DNA from: Bdellovibrionales bacterium
GTDB lineage: Bacteria; Bdellovibrionota; Bacteriovoracia; Bacteriovoracales; Bacteriovoracaceae
NCBI GenBank assembly: GCA_018646675.1
Contig: JABGUH010000019.1
Coordinates: forward strand, 1 to 32,476
DNA length: 32,476 nucleotides
Direction: 5' to 3'
Shown: in pieces, positions 1-7,103 of the stretch
Numbering within the stretch: the first letter of the stretch is position 1
Layout: each line of letters opens with the position of its first letter
Position numbers and translations under genes: made by a program
The notes under the pieces: generated by a model
The model's input: the letters and a program-made list of their open reading frames with translations, nothing else
Database searches by the model: none
Told to the model about the DNA's origin: nothing

Positions 1-1
1 A

Positions 2-100
2 GACTTTATGGACTATACCCTTGGTTTTTTTGATAAAGATCATCGGAGATTAACCCTTTCGGATAGTCCATTTGATATTAACTTAGGGAGTGTCACCTAA
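2..100 (+). CDS. C-terminal end of an unknown protein (cut by window edge)
   Basis: An open frame enters from the left edge and ends in TAA at 98-100, giving 32 residues that finish DINLGSVT. No start codon lies inside the window before the fragment, so the gene begins upstream. The fragment mixes charged and aromatic residues (DFMDYTLGFFDKDHRR) and has no recognisable motif. It could equally be a chance open frame, since only 33 codons are visible. The next gene on this strand starts at 1024, and the leftward gene 231-833 ends between them. Confidence 0.4.
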   Translation, partial: DFMDYTLGFFDKDHRRLTLSDSPFDINLGSVT

Positions 101-155
101 TTGCTCGGTATAAAATGTAACCCAAATTAAAGGTTGTACAGATGCTAAATCAAGT

Positions 156-177
156 CGCCGTAGGCGCCCCATAGGGG
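156..177 (+). other. Two back-to-back mini-hairpins in a GC-rich patch
   Basis: CGCC-GTA-GGCG (156-166) is followed without a gap by CCCC-ATA-GGGG (167-177). Each is a perfect 4-bp stem with a 3-nt loop. The patch is much more GC-rich than the flanking DNA and lies between the tail of the first gene and the end of the leftward gene. It may belong to a small structured RNA or a transcript end. There is no U-tract after it, so it is not a classical terminator on the plus strand. Confidence 0.3.
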
Positions 178-230
178 TGACCGAGCAGGATGCGAGGGAA
201 ACAAACAGGAACAGGAACAGTTTATTCCCT

Positions 231-833
231 TTAGAACTTAATCACCATCTCCAGCATCGGATAGATATTTCCGTAAGCATTGGCCACATCACTCTCAGTG
301 GTGGCAACTACCTGTTTGGCAATTGTGACATTGTGATAGTTAAGAGATGCCCCCAGAGCGAAGCGCTTACTCACATTAATATGATATCCCAGGGAAAAAA
401 ACATTGCTGTTCCGGTAATATCGTGACTAACACCTGCGACGGTTCTGGTACCGGAAACATAGGGGTGCCAAGCTGCTGAAAAAAACCAGCTACGGGCCTG
501 GGTTAGGTAGCAGACTAATTTGGGGCCAAACTCCATTAGTGTTAACTCACTAGTTGTATCACTGCTCCCCTTTTTGACCTCTTTGCTCCAAGAGTGCGCC
601 TCCCAAGTAAAAAAGAACTTCTGCTTCTTATCAAAGGCGGCCCCGATGGTAATCATGTTATTCATCCGTCCATACTCAGTGGGTTCGGAGGTTATATCTG
701 AGGTGGAGCTATGATAATTTAGAGCATACTGCAGGTAGAGGCCGGCATGGGCTTTAGTGTTAATCACTGTCGAGGTGAATAGGGTGCAGACAAAGATTAG
801 TAGCACCTTAATTAATTTTTGATTGGTGATCAT
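231..833 (-). CDS. Probable outer-membrane beta-barrel protein
   Basis: The 200-residue product begins with a signal peptide (MITNQKLIKVLLIFVCTLFTS, probable cleavage after AHA near residue 30). The rest consists of short alternating polar/hydrophobic stretches rich in Tyr, Trp, Phe and Ser, such as FFFTWEAHSW and MFFSLGYHINV, typical of 8-10-strand barrels. It ends in a terminal Phe (EMVIKF), the usual signal recognised by the BAM machinery. A good Shine-Dalgarno (AAAGGAG) lies about 10 nt before the ATG. The ligand or function is not recognisable. It could be a small porin-like or structural barrel. Overlapping open frames on the other strand are shadows. Confidence 0.72.
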   Translation of the reverse strand: MITNQKLIKVLLIFVCTLFTSTVINTKAHAGLYLQYALNYHSSTSDITSEPTEYGRMNNMITIGAAFDKKQKFFFTWEAHSWSKEVKKGSSDTTSELTLMEFGPKLVCYLTQARSWFFSAAWHPYVSGTRTVAGVSHDITGTAMFFSLGYHINVSKRFALGASLNYHNVTIAKQVVATTESDVANAYGNIYPMLEMVIKF

Positions 834-1023
834 TTCGTCTGCACTCCTTTGGCAGAGGATTATCCTTCATATTATCTCTTAAATAGGTATATCTGATCAA
901 AGCGGCAGTGATTGCCTCAACTGTTGTTCCGCGGAGCGTAATTTTGGTGCTTTATTATTGAAAAAGTGCGTTAACTCATGTAATTTCGGTGCCCAAATAT
1001 TATCATAGGGGAGCAGCAGCTCG

Positions 1024-1890
1024 ATGAAAAAAAGTGGTTATCATAAATTGACCAAGGTGCAACTGATTGAACTGTTAGAGCAACAGGGGCAGCTAGAGAT
1101 GGAGTTAAATCAGATTTTTAACACTGCTGCCGATGGTATGCGGGTGATTGATAACCAGTTTAATACTCTGCGGGCAAATCAGACCTTGGCCAAGATGGTG
1201 GGGTTGGAAGTACAAGAGCAGATTGGTCGTAAATGTTACGATACCTTTAAGGGGCCTCTTTGTCATACTGATCGCTGCCCAGTTGTTCAGGTACAGCACG
1301 GTAGTCAGAGAGTTGAGCTAGAGGTAAGAAAAATCAGGGGTGATGGTAAAGAGATTCCCTGTATTGTTACAATTACCCCTTTTAAAGATGCTGAAGGAGA
1401 GATTATCGGCATAGTGGAGGATTTCAAGGATATCTCTGATCGCAAAAAAGCAGAACAGGAGATTGAACAGAAAAATATTGCTTTAGGGGAGAGCAATATT
1501 ACCCTAAAGAATGTACTGGCCACGATTGAAGAGGAGCGGATTCAGTATAAGGAGAGCGTCAAGTTAAACCTAGAGCGTAGTATCGCTCCTACCATTAATA
1601 AAATTCGCCAACGTGAAAATTTTGATCCCAAGCTGCTAACTCTGTTGGAGCGTGACCTATCTCAGTTAACTTCTGATTTTAGTCGTAAGATTACTAACTA
1701 TAAATTGAAGCTTTCGCCAACAGAGATCAAAGTTTGTGAGTATGTAAAGAGTGGTTACCAAGCAAAAGAGATTGCGGAGTTTATGAGCATTGCCACTGGA
1801 ACAGTCCATGTTCACAAAGAGCGTATCCGCAAAAAGCTAGATCTAACTGGTACCGCCATCAACCTGAAGAGTTATTTGAGTCAGATCTGA
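1024..1890 (+). CDS. PAS-domain LuxR-type transcriptional regulator
   Basis: The 288-aa protein has a short N-terminal helix (1-30), a PAS sensor domain (about 30-140, ending in DFKDISDRKKAEQE), a charged linker or coiled coil (140-220) and a C-terminal LuxR/GerE helix-turn-helix (about 225-288). The HTH carries LSPTEIKVCEYVKSGYQAKE and GTVHVHKERIRKKL. There is no receiver or histidine-kinase domain, so this is a one-component regulator that senses through PAS. Cys71, Cys80 and Cys85 form a C-x8-C-x4-CP pattern, which in related PAS domains may hold a metal or respond to redox. The ATG follows GGGGAG with about 8 nt spacing. A target is not evident. The promoter at 1941 and the repeat-protein gene just downstream are one possibility by proximity only. 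Confidence 0.87.
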   Translation: MKKSGYHKLTKVQLIELLEQQGQLEMELNQIFNTAADGMRVIDNQFNTLRANQTLAKMVGLEVQEQIGRKCYDTFKGPLCHTDRCPVVQVQHGSQRVELEVRKIRGDGKEIPCIVTITPFKDAEGEIIGIVEDFKDISDRKKAEQEIEQKNIALGESNITLKNVLATIEEERIQYKESVKLNLERSIAPTINKIRQRENFDPKLLTLLERDLSQLTSDFSRKITNYKLKLSPTEIKVCEYVKSGYQAKEIAEFMSIATGTVHVHKERIRKKLDLTGTAINLKSYLSQI

Positions 1891-1940
1891 CTGGCCGCAA
1901 CGGTGTACTTCATATGTATATTATATGTAGTATATTGGCA

Positions 1941-1968
1941 TTGTTGGCCTATTTTATCCTGCTATAAT
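1941..1968 (+). promoter_or_regulatory. Sigma70-like promoter for the Met/His/Gly repeat gene
   Basis: TTGTTG (1941-1946) and a perfect TATAAT (1963-1968) are separated by 16 bp. This would start transcription near 1975, about 45 nt before the ATG at 2021, which has a strong ribosome site AAAGGAG (2007-2013). The DNA just upstream (1911-1935) is rich in ATATGTA-type repeats. Confidence 0.6.
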
Positions 1969-2020
1969 GGTCAAGCTTAAGAAAAATATCAACAACTTTA
2001 GTATTTAAAGGAGTTAAAGT

Positions 2021-2338
2021 ATGATCGCTGCTTGTCCAACATTGACTGCTCGGGCCGTTGCTTTTGCCAAGCCGGCCACCGTTACAAATGCTCCCACCGT
2101 AATCGCAGCCTGTCCTACCCCTGGTATGGGGATGGGTGCCGGCCACGGTATGGGTATGGGTGCTGGCCACGGCATGGGTATGGGCATGGGTGCCGGCCAC
2201 GGCCTAGGATGCCATGCCGCCTTAGGTGGAGGTATTTTTGGTGGTAGCTTAGTCCCACTGCTACTACTGGCCGGAGTAGGATATCTCTCCTACAAAACCT
2301 ACAATCTAACAAAAAAAGTAGAGCAGCTAAAAGTCTGA
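2021..2338 (+). CDS. Small membrane protein with Gly-Met-Ala-Gly-His repeats
   Basis: The product has 105 residues. The N-terminal third carries IAACPT twice (residues 2-7 and 28-33) in an Ala/Thr/Val-rich context. Residues 35-60 are three repeats of GMGMGAGH, the last with an extra GM, followed by GLGCH. One transmembrane helix (about 72-91) leads to a short basic C-terminal helix (KTYNLTKKVEQLKV). It has its own promoter, a strong Shine-Dalgarno and a terminator, so it is probably an abundant single-gene transcript. Met, His and Cys clustering suggests binding of copper or another soft metal, or a structural Gly-rich segment. I recognise no named family. Codon third positions vary between repeats, which argues that the protein sequence is what is conserved. 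Confidence 0.8.
   Translation: MIAACPTLTARAVAFAKPATVTNAPTVIAACPTPGMGMGAGHGMGMGAGHGMGMGMGAGHGLGCHAALGGGIFGGSLVPLLLLAGVGYLSYKTYNLTKKVEQLKV
2123..2200 (+). repeat. In-frame tandem repeat (24, 24 and 30 bp)
   Basis: Units lie at 2123-2146, 2147-2170 and 2171-2200 and encode GMGMGAGH, GMGMGAGH and GMGMGMGAGH. The third unit carries a 6-bp insertion of one extra Gly-Met. All units stay in frame. GGT/GGC/GGG and GCC/GCT differences between units are synonymous. Confidence 0.9.
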
Positions 2339-2348
2339 TCATAATAGT

Positions 2349-2376
2349 TCGGCAATATTGCAACCATCATTGCCGA
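2349..2376 (+). other. Perfect 8-bp hairpin downstream of the repeat gene
   Basis: TCGGCAAT (2349-2356) pairs with ATTGCCGA (2369-2376) across a 12-nt loop. It begins 11 nt after the stop of the repeat-protein gene. No T-run follows, so it is more likely an mRNA 3'-end stabiliser than a terminator. The terminator proper lies further downstream. Confidence 0.5.
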
Positions 2377-2413
2377 CGATTCATCATCTTCTGTGGCTTA
2401 TTATACTCTGCTT

Positions 2414-2478
2414 AACTCCTCTCTTTCAACCTTATCCCCAAATACCAACCAAGTAATTGAGAGAGAGGAGTTTTTTTC
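2414..2478 (+). terminator. Rho-independent terminator
   Basis: The arm AACTCCTCTCTTTCAA (2414-2429) pairs with TTGAGAGAGAGGAGTT (2457-2472) with a single mismatch and a 27-nt loop. It runs directly into a T-rich tract. It closes the repeat-protein transcript. The long loop is unusual but the stem is strong. Confidence 0.72.
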
Positions 2479-2579
2479 CCTTTTGTAAACGTGCATCTTA
2501 TTGGATTCTTTGGCACAATAGATAGATAATTTATTTTATTTAGTAATTGCGTTGATTATCTAAAATAGGGAGTGCCAAG

Positions 2580-4568
2580 ATGGAAGAGTTAAATATTCCG
2601 CATTTTTTAAAGAGTGTTGTTTTCTTTTTAATTGCCACCATTTTGCTGGCAGTCGGTGCGCTCCAGTTAGGTACGATTGGCTCCTTTGGAGTTACAACTA
2701 CCCATTGGATCAGTTGGATACTAGTGACACTGATTGTCGCCTCCGGTTTTCTAACTACCCTTTATAGTGGTTCATTTAAAATCCCTTTTATCATGCCGTA
2801 TATTTTTATCTATCTTATTTTGGTGGTTTTTGCGGCGTTTTATGCACCAGCTTTCAATCCAGATGTTATGTGGGAGTGGTACGGCTTTCTCGCCGGTATC
2901 ACCCTCTTTTGGTCCCTTCATCAAGTAGATATTGGCGATCGTTGGGAGGGGCGAATCTATTGGTTGATCGTTATCTCCGGTTTAATTCAGGCACTGTTGG
3001 GACTGGCGCAGCTAAAGAGTATCTCTCTTTTAGGATACACCTTTAATCCGAAGAGTGCTGTCGGCGGATTTTATCAGGCGAATAACTACGCCACCTATCT
3101 GGCAGTAACCGCCTTGGCTTCGATGACACTTAAAAACTGGGGGAGCCGTTGGCAGGCAGCGCTACTAAGAGTTGTCGCTTTGGCCATTTTAATACTTGTC
3201 ACCTACATGCTCTCCATCAGTGGTTCAAGGACTGGACTACTTGGAATGGGGATTGGATTTATCTTGATTGCTTACGGCCGTTTTCGTGGCCGCTATGCTC
3301 AAATGGAGTATCTGCTCCCATCGTGGAGTTGGCTCTTGGCCGCGGTTATTGGTTACGCACTTCCGATGGTGATCTTCTCTACTGGAGGGAATGCAATATT
3401 TAAGTTCCAGGTGTTGAGCAATTATCAGGCAGTACCTCGTTTTGCTTTTTACCAAGCATCCTGGGATGTGTTCAACGCCAACTTAATCACCGGCAGTGGA
3501 TTAGGTACTTTTACCTCTCTTTTTCAGCAGGCATATGTCACCGTAATGGGACAGCTGGGACTAACTAGCATCTTAGATAGTGTCACATTTCATCCCCACA
3601 ATGAGACTCTCTATCGCTTCTTTGAATCTGGACTATTAGGAGGAGTGGGATTTATCTTAATGGGAGTGATGTTCATCTTCGGCCTTAGAAAATTTGAGAA
3701 CCATTTTGGATGGGTCTATGCTGGTGCGTTGATCCCATTGGCACTTCACACTCAGACCGAGTATCCGTTTTATCATAGTCCGCTCTCTTGGGTACTATTT
3801 TTAGTTCTACTCTACCTCCCATCACGACATCTAAGTTGGTCTTTTATGGTGTCATCGTGGAAGCTGGAGCGATGGGGCCCCGCTTTAGTCGTTATTATCG
3901 CTTCTGCGGCGTTACTGACCAGCTTCTGGTTGGGGGAGAAAGCAGCATTGGCCAGTCGGGTACAACAGGCTTTCTACTTGAGCAAAAATAAAAATGCGAA
4001 TAAAGTGGCAGCACCACAAATTGTCCGTAACGCGTTTAAAGATTCATACTTTGCAGGGCTTGTGAAGCGAATGTTACTATTTAATCAGGTCGGCTGGGTG
4101 CAAAAAAATAGTGATCGCACTAAACTACGTGACTATATGAACAAGTTAAATGAAGCATATCGCTACTTTCCAACCGCCCCTTACTACCACATTAAGGCTC
4201 TTACTCATGCCTCTCTTAACGAGTTTTCGTTGGCGTTTAGCACTCTTGGACAGGCTGAAAAACTCTACCCTAAATATAGTGCTAAAACATCCACTAAACG
4301 TTCGGTTATGCATCGTGGTGTACTACATGCAATGAAGCATCGTGACCGAGTAGAGTCCTCTGTCATGATCAAACGTTATCTTGCTTGGATTAAGGGTAAG
4401 AGAGACCGAGTAGAGATGATTACTGATAAGAGTTATGGTCTGTTGGTCTGGGTACTTTATGAGCAGGGGCGTAAAAAAGAGGCTGTTTCAGTGCTCAAGC
4501 ATGCCAAAAAGCTCTATCCCGACAGTAAGGCATTTAGTCGCTGGAAAATCAAGAAAAAGGATGATTGA
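2580..4568 (+). CDS. PglL/Wzy-type O-antigen ligase-family protein (probable O-oligosaccharyltransferase)
   Basis: The 662-aa inner-membrane protein has about ten to twelve transmembrane helices in residues 1-430 and a soluble C-terminal part (about 480-660) with TPR-like helices. GGFYQANNYATYLA (near 161-174) matches the PglL-type motif with its conserved Gln-x-Asn. SGSRTGLLG and HPHNETLYRFFESGLLGG (near 338) match the Wzy_C ligase core. HTQTEYPFYHSP (near 390) matches the second Wzy_C-like segment seen in protein O-glycosylation ligases. Such enzymes move lipid-linked glycans onto periplasmic proteins or lipid A core. No glycan biosynthesis genes are adjacent, so the donor must be made elsewhere. 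GGGAG precedes the ATG. Choosing PglL over WaaL rests on the Gln-Asn motif and the TPR-like tail. Confidence 0.75.
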   Translation: MEELNIPHFLKSVVFFLIATILLAVGALQLGTIGSFGVTTTHWISWILVTLIVASGFLTTLYSGSFKIPFIMPYIFIYLILVVFAAFYAPAFNPDVMWEWYGFLAGITLFWSLHQVDIGDRWEGRIYWLIVISGLIQALLGLAQLKSISLLGYTFNPKSAVGGFYQANNYATYLAVTALASMTLKNWGSRWQAALLRVVALAILILVTYMLSISGSRTGLLGMGIGFILIAYGRFRGRYAQMEYLLPSWSWLLAAVIGYALPMVIFSTGGNAIFKFQVLSNYQAVPRFAFYQASWDVFNANLITGSGLGTFTSLFQQAYVTVMGQLGLTSILDSVTFHPHNETLYRFFESGLLGGVGFILMGVMFIFGLRKFENHFGWVYAGALIPLALHTQTEYPFYHSPLSWVLFLVLLYLPSRHLSWSFMVSSWKLERWGPALVVIIASAALLTSFWLGEKAALASRVQQAFYLSKNKNANKVAAPQIVRNAFKDSYFAGLVKRMLLFNQVGWVQKNSDRTKLRDYMNKLNEAYRYFPTAPYYHIKALTHASLNEFSLAFSTLGQAEKLYPKYSAKTSTKRSVMHRGVLHAMKHRDRVESSVMIKRYLAWIKGKRDRVEMITDKSYGLLVWVLYEQGRKKEAVSVLKHAKKLYPDSKAFSRWKIKKKDD

Positions 4569-4672
4569 TTTTTCTCTTTTGGTTCTAGAAAATTGCCGGA
4601 CTTAGTAGATAGCAGTATACTTCTGCTGTCATAATTCGAGATAGAATTTATCCCCAATGAGGAGTTACTATT

Positions 4673-5893
4673 ATGTTTACGACTGAGCTAATCCAACAGC
4701 TACCCAAGAGTGATCTGCATCTACATTTGGATGGATCGTTACGTTTAGACTCTCTGATCGAGATGGCCAAAAGTTCAAAAGTTGATCTTCCTTCTTATAC
4801 AGAGGAGGGATTGCGTGAAGAGGTTTTCAAGGAGAGTTATCGTGATTTGGGAGAGTATCTACATGGGTTTATGTATACCTGTTCGGTACTGCGCTCACTG
4901 GAAAATTTGGAGCGCGTTTCCTATGAGCTGGCGAAAGATAATCAACAGGAGGGAGTCTTCTATATTGAGGTCCGCTTTGCTCCACAACTGTTGATTGATC
5001 TAAAAGGTGTTACGATGGAGGGGAGCTTGACTGCAGTCAATCGTGGACTGGAGCGGGCGACCAAAGAGTTCAATCAGCAAAAGAGTGTTGTTAGTGGAGA
5101 GATGCCTCCATTTAATTATGGGATCATTGTCTGCGCTATGCGAATGTTCAGCTCCGCCTTCTCTCCCTACTACACTAAGTTCTTCTCGCTACACCACTAC
5201 TCTGACTCGATCGATGTTATTAAGATGGGGGCAGTAGAGTTGGCCCGTGCAGCGATAAAAATTCGTGATGAAAAAGGGATTCCCATCGTGGGATTTGATC
5301 TCGCTGGCCAAGAGGATGGTTATCCTGCAGAAGATTTTAAAAAGGCATATGCTCTAGTCCATAAGAACTTTATGCATAAGACGGTCCATGCTGGAGAGGC
5401 TTACGGCGCTGAGAGTATCTTTCAAGCGATTACAGAGTTATATGCGGATCGAATTGGCCACTGCTACTATCTGTTTGACACTGATAAAATTACGGATACT
5501 CATATTGTGGATAAGGAGAAATATGTTAGCGATCTGGCTTCCTATATCGCAGAAAAAAGAATTACTGTAGAACTCTGTTTGACCAGTAATATGCAGACTA
5601 ACCCCGCAATCAAAAAAATCTCCGATCACTCCTTTAAAGAGATGTTAAAGCAGAATGTTTCGATCACAATCTGTACGGATAACCGCCTAGTCTCAAATAC
5701 CACGGTAACCAAAGAGATTGAGTTGGCGGTCAATAACTTTACAATTACTCCCAAGATATTACGCAATTTGATTGTCTATGGATTTAAGCGCAGCTTCTAT
5801 CCCGGTAATTATCGAGACAAGCGGATCTACACACGAAAAATTTTAAATTATTACGATAAGATTGCCCGCAAGCATCAGATAGATATTGAGTAG
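4673..5893 (+). CDS. Adenosine deaminase family protein
   Basis: The 406-residue, presumably cytosolic, metal-dependent hydrolase would convert adenosine to inosine plus ammonia. DLHLHLDGS (14-22) supplies the zinc ligands His16 and His18. HAGEA (about 239-243) supplies the third His and the catalytic Glu. RIGH (about 260-263) supplies the catalytic His. The metal-ligand Asp is Asp336 in TICTDNRLVSNTT. The residue after it is Asn337, where most adenosine and AMP deaminases have a second Asp that contacts the purine. A clear GAGGAG lies about 9 nt before the ATG. It ends 11 bp from the convergent aromatic-pathway gene. With the xanthine dehydrogenase operon further right it would serve purine salvage or degradation. 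Confidence 0.85.
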   Translation: MFTTELIQQLPKSDLHLHLDGSLRLDSLIEMAKSSKVDLPSYTEEGLREEVFKESYRDLGEYLHGFMYTCSVLRSLENLERVSYELAKDNQQEGVFYIEVRFAPQLLIDLKGVTMEGSLTAVNRGLERATKEFNQQKSVVSGEMPPFNYGIIVCAMRMFSSAFSPYYTKFFSLHHYSDSIDVIKMGAVELARAAIKIRDEKGIPIVGFDLAGQEDGYPAEDFKKAYALVHKNFMHKTVHAGEAYGAESIFQAITELYADRIGHCYYLFDTDKITDTHIVDKEKYVSDLASYIAEKRITVELCLTSNMQTNPAIKKISDHSFKEMLKQNVSITICTDNRLVSNTTVTKEIELAVNNFTITPKILRNLIVYGFKRSFYPGNYRDKRIYTRKILNYYDKIARKHQIDIE

Positions 5894-5904
5894 GCTGTTT
5901 TCAG

Positions 5905-6999
5905 TTACTGAACCGTTGGTGTATGGGCCAGCCCCGTCTGTACTCGGACTGACTCCTCGTGAATTAGGGTGTAGAGTTCACTGGCAAAATCAGGGTTTAA
6001 TCCTACTTGGTCGGCAATCTCGCGTCGCTTACGCATTAGATCTTCAAGACGATGAAGTTGCAGTACTGTAACTCTCTTTTTAATTTTTGCATCACCAATT
6101 TTAGATACCACCTCCATTCTACGATGGAGGAGCTCAATAATTTCACGATCCAGATGATCGATCTTATTGCGTAGATCTTCTAACTTACTGTCAAACTGCT
6201 GATCATCAGTGTACTCCCGCTTGGTAATTAAACGTTTCAGCATGGAGTTTAGCTTGGCCGGTGTCAGTTGTTGATTCCTGTCGCTGAGTGCTTGGTCAGG
6301 GTTATGGTGGGACTCAATCATCAATCCATCCATTCCTAGATCTAAAGCTTGTTGGCAAATCTCTTCAATCTTTGTGCGACTGCCACAAATATGGCTAGGG
6401 TCACAGATGATTGGCAGTTTTGGAATTAATCTTTTCAGTTCAATCGGGATGCGCCAAAGAGGAGGATTGCGAAGCGGCCCACCGTCAAATAGGGAGAAGC
6501 CTCGGTGAATCGCTGCTAATTTAGTAATCCCAGCTTGCTCCATTCGCTCCAGTGCTCCCAACCATAGTGCTAGTTGAGGGTTGATGGGATTTTTAACCAT
6601 CACTGGAATGTCCACCCCCTTTAAGGAGTTGGCAATATCTTGGACTAAAAATGGATTGGTGGTTGTACGAGCGCCAATCCATAGTACATCTATTTTAGCG
6701 CTGAGTGCAGCTTCAACGTGGCCGGGGGATCCCACTTCCACACAGATTGGAAGTCCTGTTACCTGGCGCAGATGATCCAACCATGGCAGGGCATCTGGCC
6801 CTAATCCTTCAAAGCAGTTGGGACGGGTACGAGGCTTCCAAACTCCGGCCCGTAACATCGATACTTGGCCACTCTTTTTTAAAGATTGTCCGGTAATCAA
6901 TAGCTGATCAAGACTCTCAGCACTGCATGGCCCAGCAATTACTAGTGGGCCCTGCTGCTTATCATAATCTATCCACTTGGTAAGTGGTTGGATTTGCAC
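5905..6999 (-). CDS. Bifunctional DAHP synthase / chorismate mutase
   Basis: The 364-aa cytosolic enzyme has a class I-beta (KDO8P-like) 3-deoxy-7-phosphoheptulonate synthase domain first. This is seen in GPCSAES (about 19-25), KPRTRP, IGARTTTNPFLVQD, VKNPINP and DPSHICGSR. A C-terminal AroQ-type chorismate mutase helix domain follows (about 265-355), with LRNKIDHLDREIIELLHRR and QLHRLEDLMRKRREIA. It joins the entry step of the shikimate pathway to the branch towards Phe and Tyr, which usually means feedback control of the synthase through the mutase domain. The start is GTG at 6999, with AAGGAG 6 nt upstream. No other aromatic amino-acid gene is adjacent. Confidence 0.9.
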   Translation of the reverse strand: MQIQPLTKWIDYDKQQGPLVIAGPCSAESLDQLLITGQSLKKSGQVSMLRAGVWKPRTRPNCFEGLGPDALPWLDHLRQVTGLPICVEVGSPGHVEAALSAKIDVLWIGARTTTNPFLVQDIANSLKGVDIPVMVKNPINPQLALWLGALERMEQAGITKLAAIHRGFSLFDGGPLRNPPLWRIPIELKRLIPKLPIICDPSHICGSRTKIEEICQQALDLGMDGLMIESHHNPDQALSDRNQQLTPAKLNSMLKRLITKREYTDDQQFDSKLEDLRNKIDHLDREIIELLHRRMEVVSKIGDAKIKKRVTVLQLHRLEDLMRKRREIADQVGLNPDFASELYTLIHEESVRVQTGLAHTPTVQ

Positions 7000-7103
7000 C
7001 TAACTCTCCTTGAATAATTCACATGTATCACTCAATTAAATTGATTAGTTGGTCTAACATAGTTTATCTGATAAGTGATAGCGCGTAGCGTAAAGATGGT
7101 AAT

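Noticed and set aside
177..479. 100-aa frame on the plus strand
   Set aside because: It lies almost entirely antisense to the barrel-like protein gene 231-833, has no ribosome site and reads as a low-complexity shadow.
2115..2363. Several frames across the Gly-Met-His repeat (both strands)
   Set aside because: They are created by the GGT/ATG/CAC repeat itself. Only the 2021 frame has a promoter, a Shine-Dalgarno, a membrane helix and a terminator.
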